Source of the DNA: JBFIHF01 sp964411125
Lineage (GTDB): Bacteria > Myxococcota_A > Bradymonadia > Bradymonadales > Bradymonadaceae
Assembly (NCBI GenBank): GCA_964411125.1
Contig: CAYPJU010000080.1
Location: forward strand, 1-30,432
Reading direction: 5' to 3'
DNA length: 30,432 bases
The notes beneath the pieces are model-generated. The model did no database searches. It was given only the letters and a program-made list of their open reading frames with translations, and was not told the DNA's origin. A program made the position numbers and the translations under genes. This document shows positions 1 through 7,932 of the stretch, piece after piece; the stretch's first letter is position 1, and the number at the start of each line of letters is the position of its first letter.

Positions 1-2
1 AC

Positions 3-1283
3 GTCGGGGAGCTCGAGATCGAAGAGTCGGGGTTGCGGCGGTTTCGAATCGATCCGCCCGAGGCTCCGGGCACCTATCCGATCACATCGTCGGCGGACCC
101 CGACCTGTCGTTCGAGCTGGTCGTGGCGGAGCCGGGCGACGTCGATGCTCTGAACCTCGAGAGCACGGAGATCGGTTGCGACGGCCGGCTGACGTTTTCG
201 CTGTCGTTCGACGGCGTGCCGACTGCTCCGTGCAAGGGGTGGCTGCCGGTGACCCTGACGACCTCGACGCCGGAAACGTGCGTCTTTGCGGCGGGGATCG
301 AGTCGGTCACGATCGACTCTCCCACGGTCAGCCCTGCGAACCCGGCGGCGTCGATGTTAGTCCGGTCCCTCGGAGCAGGACCGTGCGAGATCACGGCCTC
401 GGTCGACGGCGGCGAGGTGACGGAGACGACCTCCTTCGAATTCGATCGCTGCACGCCCTGGACGCCGACCGGGACGGGAAACGCGGTCGCGTTCGAGCGG
501 ATTTCGCCCGACGAGTTGGTGGTCGTCACCGCTTCGCGAGGGGTTCAAGTGCTGTCCGACGGCTCGGTGACCGAGGTCACCGAACTCGAAGGCGTTCCGC
601 GAAACCTCAGGGACGCCACGGCGACGTCTACCGATACGGTGTTCGCGATCGATTACGAGGAGTTGGTCTGGTGGAACGGGGGAGTTCGCGACAGCAAGGA
701 GGTCGGACGAGGGCTCGCGGCGCTCTCGAAGGTCGACGACGTCTGGTGGTTGGTCGGCACGAAGGCGATGTCGTTTTCGTTCGCCGAAGGACTGAAGACA
801 TGGGAGGCCCCCGAGGGGCTCTACACCGACGTCTGGATGACGTCGTCCACGACCGGCTTCGCGGTGGGGTCGAAGTCGACCTCGGCGCCCCGAGCGTTCG
901 AGCCGAAGCTGATGCGTTTCGACGGCAGCGCATGGGCTCCCGAGCAGGTCGACTTCGGTGAGTTCACGGGCCGGCTGAACGGCGTGTGGGGCGCGGCACC
1001 CGACGACGTCTGGGCGGTCGGGGACAAGTGCACGATCGCGCACTGGGACGGATCCCGATGGAACGTCGAAACGATCGACTGCGACGCGGATCTCTACGCG
1101 GTCCACGGAACCTCCAGCACCGACGTCGTCGCGGTCGGCGACGACGGCATTTACGCGTCGTGGGACGGCAGCATTTGGGAGCTTCAATGGGCGGCAGAGG
1201 CTCCGCAGCTCGCGAACGTGCGGGTCGAGCCGGAGCGCATCTTCGTGTCGGGTGGAAACGGTTGGGGGGTGATCGAGCGGTGA
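3..1283 (+). CDS. Propeller-repeat protein, 5' end outside window (partial)
   Basis: The reading frame is open to the left edge, so the N-terminus, including any signal peptide, is missing. A TTG at 33 is an internal Leu codon rather than a convincing start. The first third is beta-rich with paired cysteines. The C-terminal half holds irregular repeats of the form 'xVWGAAPDDVWAVGD...IAHWDGSRW', seen most clearly at about 985-1060 and again, degenerate, at about 1100-1180 and 835-940. Repeats of this kind are common in secreted or surface beta-propeller proteins of myxobacteria; their ligands are generally unknown. The gene ends 87 bases before the kinase gene on the same strand, so the two may be co-transcribed. 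Family resemblance is good; molecular function is unknown. Confidence 0.8.
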   Translation, partial: VGELEIEESGLRRFRIDPPEAPGTYPITSSADPDLSFELVVAEPGDVDALNLESTEIGCDGRLTFSLSFDGVPTAPCKGWLPVTLTTSTPETCVFAAGIESVTIDSPTVSPANPAASMLVRSLGAGPCEITASVDGGEVTETTSFEFDRCTPWTPTGTGNAVAFERISPDELVVVTASRGVQVLSDGSVTEVTELEGVPRNLRDATATSTDTVFAIDYEELVWWNGGVRDSKEVGRGLAALSKVDDVWWLVGTKAMSFSFAEGLKTWEAPEGLYTDVWMTSSTTGFAVGSKSTSAPRAFEPKLMRFDGSAWAPEQVDFGEFTGRLNGVWGAAPDDVWAVGDKCTIAHWDGSRWNVETIDCDADLYAVHGTSSTDVVAVGDDGIYASWDGSIWELQWAAEAPQLANVRVEPERIFVSGGNGWGVIER

Positions 1284-1370
1284 TGCGCGGGTAGCGGCAC
1301 GCTCGAAGGCGCCGCGTCTCGTTACCCGATTCGCGTTGGGAGAACTCGAGGCAACCACTACCATGCGTGC

Positions 1371-3257
1371 ATGAGTGAGCGGAGCGACGCACGGCGCGAG
1401 TTCGAGGAGATCTGGGACACCCGGTCGCTCGAGGCGCGCACGATGACGCTCGGGGCGACGCAGACAATCCGCCCCACGACGGCCGAGCTCGCCGCGGATC
1501 GGCGCAGCGTTCTGCCGCACCTCGTTTCGACCCAACGCCAGCACGCGCAGCTCGAGGTGCTGGGGGAGATCGGTCGCGGCGGGATGGGCGTGGTCCGACG
1601 CGCGCGGCAGATCGCGCTCGACCGCGAGGTCGCGATCAAACAAGTCTCCGACAATCGACGCGACGCCCGCCACGCGCAGGAGCTTCTGCTCGAGGGGCTC
1701 CTGGTCGGCTCGCTCGAGCATCCGAACATCGTCCCGATCTACATGCTGGGGCAAGACGCGGACGGGTACCCGACGCTGGTGATGAAACGGATCGAGGGGA
1801 CGGTGTGGACCGACGTGCTTCAGTCTGGCGCAGTTCCCGACGGCGTCGCCGACCCCCTCGAGTACCACCTCGACGTCTTCATGCAGGTCTGCAACGCAGT
1901 TCACTTCGCGCATTCGCGGCGTGTCCTGCATCGCGACATCAAGCCCGACAACGTCATGGTCGGGCGGTTCGGGGAGGTCTACGTCCTCGACTGGGGGATC
2001 GCGGTGTCGCTCGACCCGACCGAGGAGAGATTCCCCGTGGCCGCGGAGTCGCGGGAGGTCGTCGGTACGCCGTCCTACATGGCGCCCGAGATGGTGCACG
2101 GCGACGGCACGCTTCTGACGGAGCGGACCGACGTCTACCTGCTCGGAGCCCTACTCCACGAGATCGTCACGGGCGACCCGCCCCACGGCGGACGAAGCTT
2201 GTTCGACGTCATGTTCAGCGCCTATCGCTCCGAGCCCGCCGACTACGGCGACCTGCCGTTGGGGCTCCAGCGCATCTGCCATCGAGCGATGGCGGCCGAC
2301 CCCGCGGAGCGCTTCACATCGGCGGACGAGCTCCGACAGGCGGTCGCGACCTTTCTGCGACATCGCGAGTCTTCCGCGATCTCGGACGACGCCGACCGCG
2401 CAGCCGAGCAGCTTCGCGGCGCGATCGCCGCGGGCGCTCCGTCCGAGACGATCGACGCAGCGTTTCAGGCTGCGCGATACGGTTACGAGGCCGCGCTCGC
2501 CGCCTGGCCGGAAAACCCGCGCGCCCGCCAGGGTCGCGACGAGGTCCTCGGCGAGATGCTCGAACACGAGATCGAGGAAGGACATCATCACGCGGCGCGC
2601 CTTCTTCTGGTTCTGCTCGATTCACCCCCCGACGATGCCGAGTCGCGGATCGTGGCGCTCGAGCGCGAAGCCGCAAGACTCGCGTCGGCAGCCCGGGAGC
2701 TCGAGAAGGAACGGTTCGAGCGAGACCTGACGCTGCACGCTGTCGCCCGGGCCCGCGGACTTTTCGGGACGAGCGTCATCTGGACGCTCGTCACGGTAGC
2801 GGCCTGGCACTACGGCTGGTTCGCGTCGCACTGGGCGCTGCTCGCGTTCGTCGTCGTGTCGACTGCGATCGGGGGAGCGTTCGTCCTGTATCGACGTGAT
2901 CAGCTTCTCGCGAACCGCGTGAGCCGCCAGTTCGTCACGACGTACATCACTGCGACGATCTCGACGGTCGCCGTTCACGTGGTCATCGGCCTCTCGGGCG
3001 CCGACCCGCGCCTCGCGCCCGTGTTCGATCTCGTGGTGTTCGGCGCCAGCGCGCTCCTGATCGGCTCGCTGCTCGACCGATGGACGGTGATCGCCGCGCT
3101 GCTCTACTTCGTGGCGGCGGGGTTCGGGGCGGTGTACCTCGACGCTTCGGTCTGGATCCTCCTCGGGACGTTCACCGCTTCCCAGGTGGCGCTGGCGATC
3201 GGAGATCTCCTGTTCGTCCACGTCGGGCCGCAGCTCGGGCGAGGAAAGCGCGGATAA
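1371..3257 (+). CDS. Ser/Thr protein kinase with six C-terminal membrane helices
   Basis: A 628-residue Hanks-type kinase that should phosphorylate Ser/Thr on unknown cytoplasmic targets. An N-terminal stretch of about 60 residues precedes the kinase core at about 61-330: Gly loop GRGGMG (68-73), ATP-binding Lys90 in VAIK, catalytic loop HRDIKPDN (187-194, Asp189), metal-binding motif DWG (207-209) in place of the usual DFG, and APE (238-240). Residues about 340-460 are helical with a likely coiled coil (425-455). Six hydrophobic segments follow at about 467-485, 487-507, 521-541, 550-568, 571-590 and 592-616, so the kinase is tethered to the inner membrane by its C-terminus with little room for an external sensor. 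ATG 1371 is chosen because an ATG at 1363 is out of frame and stops at once. DWG occurs in other active bacterial kinases, so activity is probable. Confidence 0.93.
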   Translation: MSERSDARREFEEIWDTRSLEARTMTLGATQTIRPTTAELAADRRSVLPHLVSTQRQHAQLEVLGEIGRGGMGVVRRARQIALDREVAIKQVSDNRRDARHAQELLLEGLLVGSLEHPNIVPIYMLGQDADGYPTLVMKRIEGTVWTDVLQSGAVPDGVADPLEYHLDVFMQVCNAVHFAHSRRVLHRDIKPDNVMVGRFGEVYVLDWGIAVSLDPTEERFPVAAESREVVGTPSYMAPEMVHGDGTLLTERTDVYLLGALLHEIVTGDPPHGGRSLFDVMFSAYRSEPADYGDLPLGLQRICHRAMAADPAERFTSADELRQAVATFLRHRESSAISDDADRAAEQLRGAIAAGAPSETIDAAFQAARYGYEAALAAWPENPRARQGRDEVLGEMLEHEIEEGHHHAARLLLVLLDSPPDDAESRIVALEREAARLASAARELEKERFERDLTLHAVARARGLFGTSVIWTLVTVAAWHYGWFASHWALLAFVVVSTAIGGAFVLYRRDQLLANRVSRQFVTTYITATISTVAVHVVIGLSGADPRLAPVFDLVVFGASALLIGSLLDRWTVIAALLYFVAAGFGAVYLDASVWILLGTFTASQVALAIGDLLFVHVGPQLGRGKRG

Positions 3258-3260
3258 CAT

Positions 3261-3310
3261 CGGGCTGGAAGCCCGCCCACCGTTCGCATGGGTCGGGCTG
3301 GAAGCCCGCC
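3261..3310. repeat. Two copies of a hairpin-forming intergenic repeat
   Basis: The 17-base unit CGGGCTGGAAGCCCGCC occurs at 3261-3277 and exactly again at 3294-3310, a 33-base period. Each unit can fold into a hairpin: stem CGGGCT/AGCCCG, loop GGA. The stretch lies between the convergent ends of the kinase gene (stop at 3257) and the lipoprotein gene (stop at 3320). A related copy closes the window at 30371-30432, and 19 bases (3286-3304 and 30414-30432) are identical. The position between 3' ends suits a bidirectional terminator or mRNA-stabilising hairpin, but there is no T-run. It is best called a dispersed intergenic repeat of unknown role. Confidence 0.85.
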
Positions 3311-3319
3311 CTCCCCGGC

Positions 3320-3859
3320 TCAGCCTCCCCAGGCGAGCGGTCCGTAGAGCCGGCTGTCGCGCATGCGACGTTCGGCGCGAGCGAGAAACACTTCGGCGTC
3401 GGCGAGCTGTCGGCGGGCGACCGAGAAAGATTCGACGGTGACCTCCAGGTCCCGCAGCGCGGCCTCGGTAACGTCGATGTGACGCTGTAGTTCTGCGAGA
3501 CGGCCCTGCGCGAGCGCCTGTGACTGCCGGAAGCGGCGCGCGAAGCTCTCGTCGGTGCTGGCGAGGTCGAAGAGCCGGAACAGCTCTTTGCTCGCGGCGA
3601 GTGCGAACGCGGCGCGCTGCAAGAGGTCGTGGTGGTCGGTCGCGGGTCCGACGCACTCCTTTCGATGGCAGGCAGCCGGAAAGCTTGCGAGCGGATACTC
3701 GCTGTCGACGGGCGCCAGTTCCGCTTTCGCGGTAGCGTCCCCGGCGAGCACCCAGTCGGACGCCTCTCCGGCCGTGACCGCTTCATAGCCCCAGGTCGTG
3801 CTGGCGCAACCACTCGCGGCCCACACGATCACAATTAGAAAACCGATCCACCGTTTCAC
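3320..3859 (-). CDS. Predicted outer-membrane or periplasmic lipoprotein
   Basis: About 179 residues. The start is taken as GTG at 3859, because GGAGG lies five bases upstream; this gives MKRW followed by a hydrophobic stretch and a lipobox-like ASGC with Cys18 as the acylation site, i.e. a type II (lipoprotein) signal peptide. Longer GTG starts at 3865 and 3871 are possible but place the SD inside the gene. The mature protein has two further cysteines close together (about residues 60-65, AACHRKEC) and a long charged helix over its last 70 or so residues, probably coiled coil. It lies 118 bases downstream of the response regulator gene on the same strand, so it might be read through from that operon. 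No family is recognised. Confidence 0.7.
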   Translation of the reverse strand: MKRWIGFLIVIVWAASGCASTTWGYEAVTAGEASDWVLAGDATAKAELAPVDSEYPLASFPAACHRKECVGPATDHHDLLQRAAFALAASKELFRLFDLASTDESFARRFRQSQALAQGRLAELQRHIDVTEAALRDLEVTVESFSVARRQLADAEVFLARAERRMRDSRLYGPLAWGG

Positions 3860-3977
3860 GTTCACCTCCACCAGGTAGGTTCACGTCGGAGTGTAGAGGG
3901 TCCAGGTTTCGCGGCGGTCGAGACGAGGTACCGTTTTGCACCTCATTCGGCGCAAATCTGGTTGCATCCAAAGGGTG

Positions 3978-4679
3978 TCAGCCCGGATCGACCATTCGGT
4001 AGCCGACGCCGCGCACCGTCTCAATCGGATCGATGCCGCATTCTTCCAGCTTGCTGCGGACGCGGCGAATGTGGCTGTTGATCGTGCGGTCGCTGATGTA
4101 GGTCGCGGGCCCGTAGACGGACCGGATGATCTCGTCGCGGCTGCAGACGTGGGTGGGACGGCGCATGAGGGTCTTGAGGAGCTCGAACTCGGTCTTCGTC
4201 AGGTCGAGCACTTCGTCGCCGACGCGTACTTCGTGTCGATCGAGATCGAGGCAGACTCCGGCATGTTCGATGAGCTCGGCGTCGGAATCGTCGCGACGCG
4301 GCTCGACGCGCGGAGCGCGCGCCGTGCGACGCAAGACGGCGCGAACGCGGGCGAGCAGTTCGCCTGGGTGGAACGGCTTGGTGAGATAGTCGTCGGCGCC
4401 GAGCTCGAGACCGACGATGCGGTCCACGTCGGAGTCGAGCCCGGACAGGAAGATGATCGGAACGTCGCGGGTCTTGCGCAGCTCCAGGCAGAACTCTTTG
4501 CCCGATGTCCCCGGCATCAGTATGTCGAGGATGATCAGATCGGGGGCGAACGCACCTACCTCCTCCATGGCCCGTTCGGCATCGGGGACACAGGCGACGG
4601 CGAAGCCGTACTTTTCGAGCACGCCGCGGACCGCGGCGAGAACGTCTGGTTCGTCATCGACCACGAGGACTCGGTTCAT
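3978..4679 (-). CDS. OmpR/PhoB-family response regulator
   Basis: A 233-residue DNA-binding response regulator. The receiver domain (about 1-120) has the acidic pair Asp8/Asp9, phospho-acceptor Asp52 in ILDILMPG, Ser79 and Lys101 in TKPF. The C-terminal winged helix (about 140-230) shows LTKTEFELLKTL, the recognition-helix region INSHIRRVRSKLE, and the closing VRGVGYRM typical of OmpR/PhoB proteins. Its ATG overlaps the stop of the upstream hybrid histidine kinase in an ATGA (4676-4679), so the two are translationally coupled and almost certainly partners. Targets cannot be read from the sequence; the palindrome upstream of the kinase gene is one candidate site for autoregulation. Confidence 0.95.
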   Translation of the reverse strand: MNRVLVVDDEPDVLAAVRGVLEKYGFAVACVPDAERAMEEVGAFAPDLIILDILMPGTSGKEFCLELRKTRDVPIIFLSGLDSDVDRIVGLELGADDYLTKPFHPGELLARVRAVLRRTARAPRVEPRRDDSDAELIEHAGVCLDLDRHEVRVGDEVLDLTKTEFELLKTLMRRPTHVCSRDEIIRSVYGPATYISDRTINSHIRRVRSKLEECGIDPIETVRGVGYRMVDPG

Positions 4680-7495
4680 GCCTCGGCCCCCTGTCCATCC
4701 GCGTCGGCGGCCGCTGCGTCGAGGACCTCGCGGACCCGCCGGAGGAGGACCTCCGGGGTGAACGGTTTCTGCAATAGCTCGAATGCCCCTTCTTCGGCGG
4801 AGAGCGAGGTCTCGTCGAAGTAGCCGGAGATGTACATCACCCGCATGCGGGGCTGCATCGGCCCCACCGCTTTCGCCAGTTCGGGGCCCGTTCGGCCCGG
4901 CATCAGGACGTCGGTGAGGAGAAGGTCGATGCTACCGGGCTGCGAGACTTCGCAGATGTCGTACGCCTCGTCGCCGTCGGCGGCTTCGAGGACTCGATAG
5001 CCGGCGTCGCCGAGGGCCTGGACGAGGAGCTCGCGGACCGAATCGTCGTCTTCGGCGACGACGACCCGCTCGGTCCCGCCGCGCGCGGGGGAGAGCCTCT
5101 GGGTCGTGTCGGGCGTGGCGTCCTCCGGCGTTCCGGGGAGGTAAACGTGGACGACGGTGCCTTCTCCGGGCGCACTCTCGGCGCGGATCGCCCCACCCGC
5201 CTTCTGGACGACGCCCCAGCAGGTCGCGAGGCCGAGCCCCGTGCCGCGCCCGGGCCCTTTGGTGGTGAAGAACGGGTCGAACATGTGACGGAGGGTCTCG
5301 GGGCTCATACCGCCCCCCTCGTCGTAGACCGAGATTCGGACGTACTCGCCGGGGTCGAGCGAGAGTTCGTTTCGCGTGGCGAACTCCTCGTCGATCGATT
5401 CCTGCGCGGTCTCGATCCGGATCTTGCCGCCGTCGGGCATCGCGTCGCGTGCGTTGACGGCGAGATTGACGACGACCTGATCGAGGGCGTCGATCTCGAG
5501 CTTGACGTTGGGGATGCCCTCGCCGACGCCGATCTCGAGTTCCACGTTCACGGGGAGCAGCCGGCGCAGCATGGCGTCGACGCTCTCGATGACATCGTTG
5601 ACGGCGACGATCTGCGCGTTTTGTGGTCGGTGCCGCGAGAAGGCGAGCAACTGAGCGGTCAGGCTCTCTCCGCGGGTCGCCGCGGCGAGGATCTGTTCGA
5701 CGTCGCGGTAGCCGGGGTGCTCGGGCCCGATCTTTCGGAGGGCGAAGGCGCCGAAGCTGACGATGGCGGTGAGGAGGTTGTTGAAGTCGTGGGCCACGCC
5801 GCCAGCGAGTCGGCCCACGGCCTGCATCCGGTGGGCCTGGTCGGCCTGCCGCTCCAACCGCTTCTGCTCGGTGATGTCCTGGATCGCGACGATGGCGAGG
5901 CTGACTTCGCCGTCCTCGTCGAAGATCGGCGCCCCCGACACCAGCAGCGGGGTGGGGAGCTCGTCGGCGAGGACGAGGTCCATGACGGTGCCCGTCTCGC
6001 CGCGGAGCGCCTTGACGGAGGGGAGCTCGTCGATCGGGTAGGGCTCTCCGCTCGTGGTCTCGAACGCGGCGTCGCCTCGGCCGCCGCTCCAGATGGAGCT
6101 GAAGACGCGGTCGCCGAGGAGCTCGACCGCGTTATCGTTCGCGTATTCGGTGTGCCCCTCGGGGTTGAGGACGAGCACGCCGAGGGGGAGGGATTCGAGG
6201 ACCTGTATGAGCCTGCGCTGGTTGCTGAGGAGCTCCATGCGGGATCGCAGGAGCTCGCGAGTCTGTGCGTCGATCCGGGAACGCAAGTCGGCGTTCTCTT
6301 CCAACGCGTGGCGCGCCAGGTGCTCGCTCGTGACGTCGGTCGAGAAGATGAGGACCTTGTCGTCCTCGCCGCTGCCGAGCGGAGTGACGCGGCTCTTGAA
6401 CCAGCGCTCCTCCTCCGGTGTGACGATCGAGGTATCGAACGAGCAGACCTCGCCGGTCGCCAGCGCACGCTCCATGGCGTCGCGCATCGCGTCGGCGTCT
6501 TTCCTGGTCAGATGGTCGAACGCCGAAGAACCTTCTCGAGGTGTGACGTAGTGTTGGTCGTTGGTGCGGTTCACGAATTCGATGATCCCCTGACGGTCGG
6601 CGATCATGATGAAGTCGGGGGCGGTCTCGAGGACCCGCCGGTAGCGGGCCTTGTTCTTCTGCAGGGCGACGTGAGTGCGCTGCTGCGCCCGCACCCTCGA
6701 CTCGAGCGACTGGCTCCAGCGGCGATACTGATCGTTGGTGAGGCCGAGCATCGCGAGGGCGAGGAGGAGCATCGGGCTGAGGATGCCCAGCGTCTCCCAG
6801 ACACTACCCTCGGCCAACGATTCGGCCTGCTCGATCGGGTAGACGACCTCGAGGACTCCGCGAACGTCGCCCTCGTGCCAGTCGGTCTTGGGGGAGTCGG
6901 CGTACTCGTTGTGGCAGGTGACGCAGCCGTCCTCCATCCGCTCGGCCTGGGCGTAGCGGAGCGAGCGAACGCCGTTGTACGACTCGATTCGATAGAAGGG
7001 TTCTTCCGGGTCATCGTTGAGCGCCTTCCACGCGTCACGGGCAAATTCGTCCTTCAGCCCTCCGTCGGCGACTCGCCACGGGAACGGGAAGGGGCTGTAG
7101 ACCTTGGTCTCGGTGGCCGGCAGCGCGATGCTCTCCTGGAGCGTGCGGCTGAGCGTGATCGGCAGGGGGATCGCGTTCGGCTCGGTGAGGTAGTCGTGCG
7201 TGATCTTCACGTTCGGTGCCTGTTCGCGCACCTTCTCGACGACCTCGGAGTTGTAGAGGCCGCGGAACTTTCGCAGCGTGTCGGAGTAGACTTTGGCGTG
7301 CTGCAGCGCGGTACGCTCCACCAGGATCTGGTGGTTCCGCGAGAGCTGGAAGATCGTGACCGCGAGGCCGAGCAGGAACATGCCGGCGACGGCAGGGAGG
7401 GCCCCCCGCGAGAGCAGGACCCCGAGCCCCGGTCGCAGCTCCGGGCTCACGGCGTCGTCCCCCCGGTCCGAATTGTCAGACGGCGGCTCGGTCAT
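4676..7495 (-). CDS. Membrane hybrid histidine kinase with predicted c-heme (DUF3365/Tll0287-like) sensor domain
   Basis: 939 residues from ATG 7495, preceded by GAGG at normal spacing; an upstream in-frame extension to 7636 has no domain character and is not used. Order of domains: membrane helix about 32-52; periplasmic domain about 55-232 resembling DUF3365 (Tll0287-like), with heme-attachment motif CVTCH at 191-195; second helix about 235-252; PAS-like region about 284-395; second PAS region about 428-545; HisKA with phospho-acceptor His569 in GGVAHDFNN; ATPase with N-box NLAVNARDAM (677-686), DEGGG (725-729) and GTGLGL (751-756); receiver domain about 808-930 with Asp862, Ser890 and Lys910. 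The order suggests a redox or gas signal sensed by covalent heme in the periplasm and relayed to its own receiver and to the overlapping OmpR-type regulator. Heme binding is inferred from the motif and fold resemblance. Confidence 0.92.
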   Translation of the reverse strand: MTEPPSDNSDRGDDAVSPELRPGLGVLLSRGALPAVAGMFLLGLAVTIFQLSRNHQILVERTALQHAKVYSDTLRKFRGLYNSEVVEKVREQAPNVKITHDYLTEPNAIPLPITLSRTLQESIALPATETKVYSPFPFPWRVADGGLKDEFARDAWKALNDDPEEPFYRIESYNGVRSLRYAQAERMEDGCVTCHNEYADSPKTDWHEGDVRGVLEVVYPIEQAESLAEGSVWETLGILSPMLLLALAMLGLTNDQYRRWSQSLESRVRAQQRTHVALQKNKARYRRVLETAPDFIMIADRQGIIEFVNRTNDQHYVTPREGSSAFDHLTRKDADAMRDAMERALATGEVCSFDTSIVTPEEERWFKSRVTPLGSGEDDKVLIFSTDVTSEHLARHALEENADLRSRIDAQTRELLRSRMELLSNQRRLIQVLESLPLGVLVLNPEGHTEYANDNAVELLGDRVFSSIWSGGRGDAAFETTSGEPYPIDELPSVKALRGETGTVMDLVLADELPTPLLVSGAPIFDEDGEVSLAIVAIQDITEQKRLERQADQAHRMQAVGRLAGGVAHDFNNLLTAIVSFGAFALRKIGPEHPGYRDVEQILAAATRGESLTAQLLAFSRHRPQNAQIVAVNDVIESVDAMLRRLLPVNVELEIGVGEGIPNVKLEIDALDQVVVNLAVNARDAMPDGGKIRIETAQESIDEEFATRNELSLDPGEYVRISVYDEGGGMSPETLRHMFDPFFTTKGPGRGTGLGLATCWGVVQKAGGAIRAESAPGEGTVVHVYLPGTPEDATPDTTQRLSPARGGTERVVVAEDDDSVRELLVQALGDAGYRVLEAADGDEAYDICEVSQPGSIDLLLTDVLMPGRTGPELAKAVGPMQPRMRVMYISGYFDETSLSAEEGAFELLQKPFTPEVLLRRVREVLDAAAADADGQGAEA

Positions 7496-7932
7496 GGCGT
7501 CCTCGTGGAGGTCCTCATCGTTACAACGATTTGAACGACAGTCTAGCCGAGCTTGCCGTCCGACCCGATACTTTGCTGATACCGGTTCGGAGCAAATTCG
7601 GATTAGAAGGCGTTCTGTCCGTGGGGGGACGAGCACCAGGCGCTTTTCTCCGCGAGGCCGGAGGCTGCTCGAGTCGAACTCGGGAGCTTAGGCGGATGCT
7701 CTCCGGAGCGGAACCGCGAGCGAGATGAAAACACCATCGCACTCCACGCCACCGACCGGGACGAGCCCGCCGGAGGAAAACTCGACGAGAGTGAGGCAGA
7801 CTCTACGGGTCGGGAGTTCACTGGCATCGAATGACTGTCTTGACATGCGGACCGAAAGTGAGACTCTCTGAGGGAGAAGATCTCGGCACACAACTCGGAC
7901 GAAAACACGAAGGGTCCGAAAGGTACGCCCAT
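7496..7932. other. Divergent intergenic region between sensor kinase and cupin-like gene
   Basis: This 437-base stretch separates two divergently transcribed genes and should hold promoters for both. Short open frames on either strand (7531-7728 plus, 7521-7742 minus) have Arg/Ser-rich, GC-shadow composition and no convincing SD. The clearest element is the palindrome at 7517-7530. A consensus-like TTGACA at 7840-7845 points toward the cupin-like gene, but no good -10 box lies 16-18 bases beyond it. I see no RNA gene or riboswitch. Confidence 0.5.
7517..7530. promoter_or_regulatory. Perfect 14-base palindrome, candidate operator
   Basis: ATCGTTACAACGAT has perfect six-base arms (ATCGTT / AACGAT) around a two-base centre. 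It lies 22-35 bases upstream of the ATG of the hybrid histidine kinase gene, where a repressor or activator dimer could control that operon. OmpR-type regulators more often use direct repeats, so the binder may be another factor. Function is inferred only from position and symmetry. Confidence 0.4.

Noticed and set aside
568..579. TGACCGAGGTCA palindrome inside the propeller gene.
   Set aside because: It differs at the centre from the TGACCRCGGTCA group and lies in coding DNA for a TEVTE stretch, so codon repetition explains it.
3261..3310. Two exact 17-base copies with a 16-base gap as a CRISPR remnant.
   Set aside because: Only two copies, spacer too short, the sequence between them recurs in part at the other locus, and no cas gene is present.
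3080..3490. Open frame running through the hairpin repeat and giving SGWKPA-type peptide repeats.
   Set aside because: It overlaps the kinase 3' end and is antisense to the lipoprotein gene; the peptide repeat is simply translation of the DNA repeat.
3925..3944. GAGGT/ACCTC inverted repeat downstream of the response regulator as a terminator.
   Set aside because: Only five base pairs with a ten-base loop and no T-run; too weak to list.
7521..7742. Short minus-strand frame (and 7531-7728 plus) in the divergent gap.
   Set aside because: No SD, low-complexity Arg/Ser/Pro composition and no conserved features; more likely regulatory DNA.
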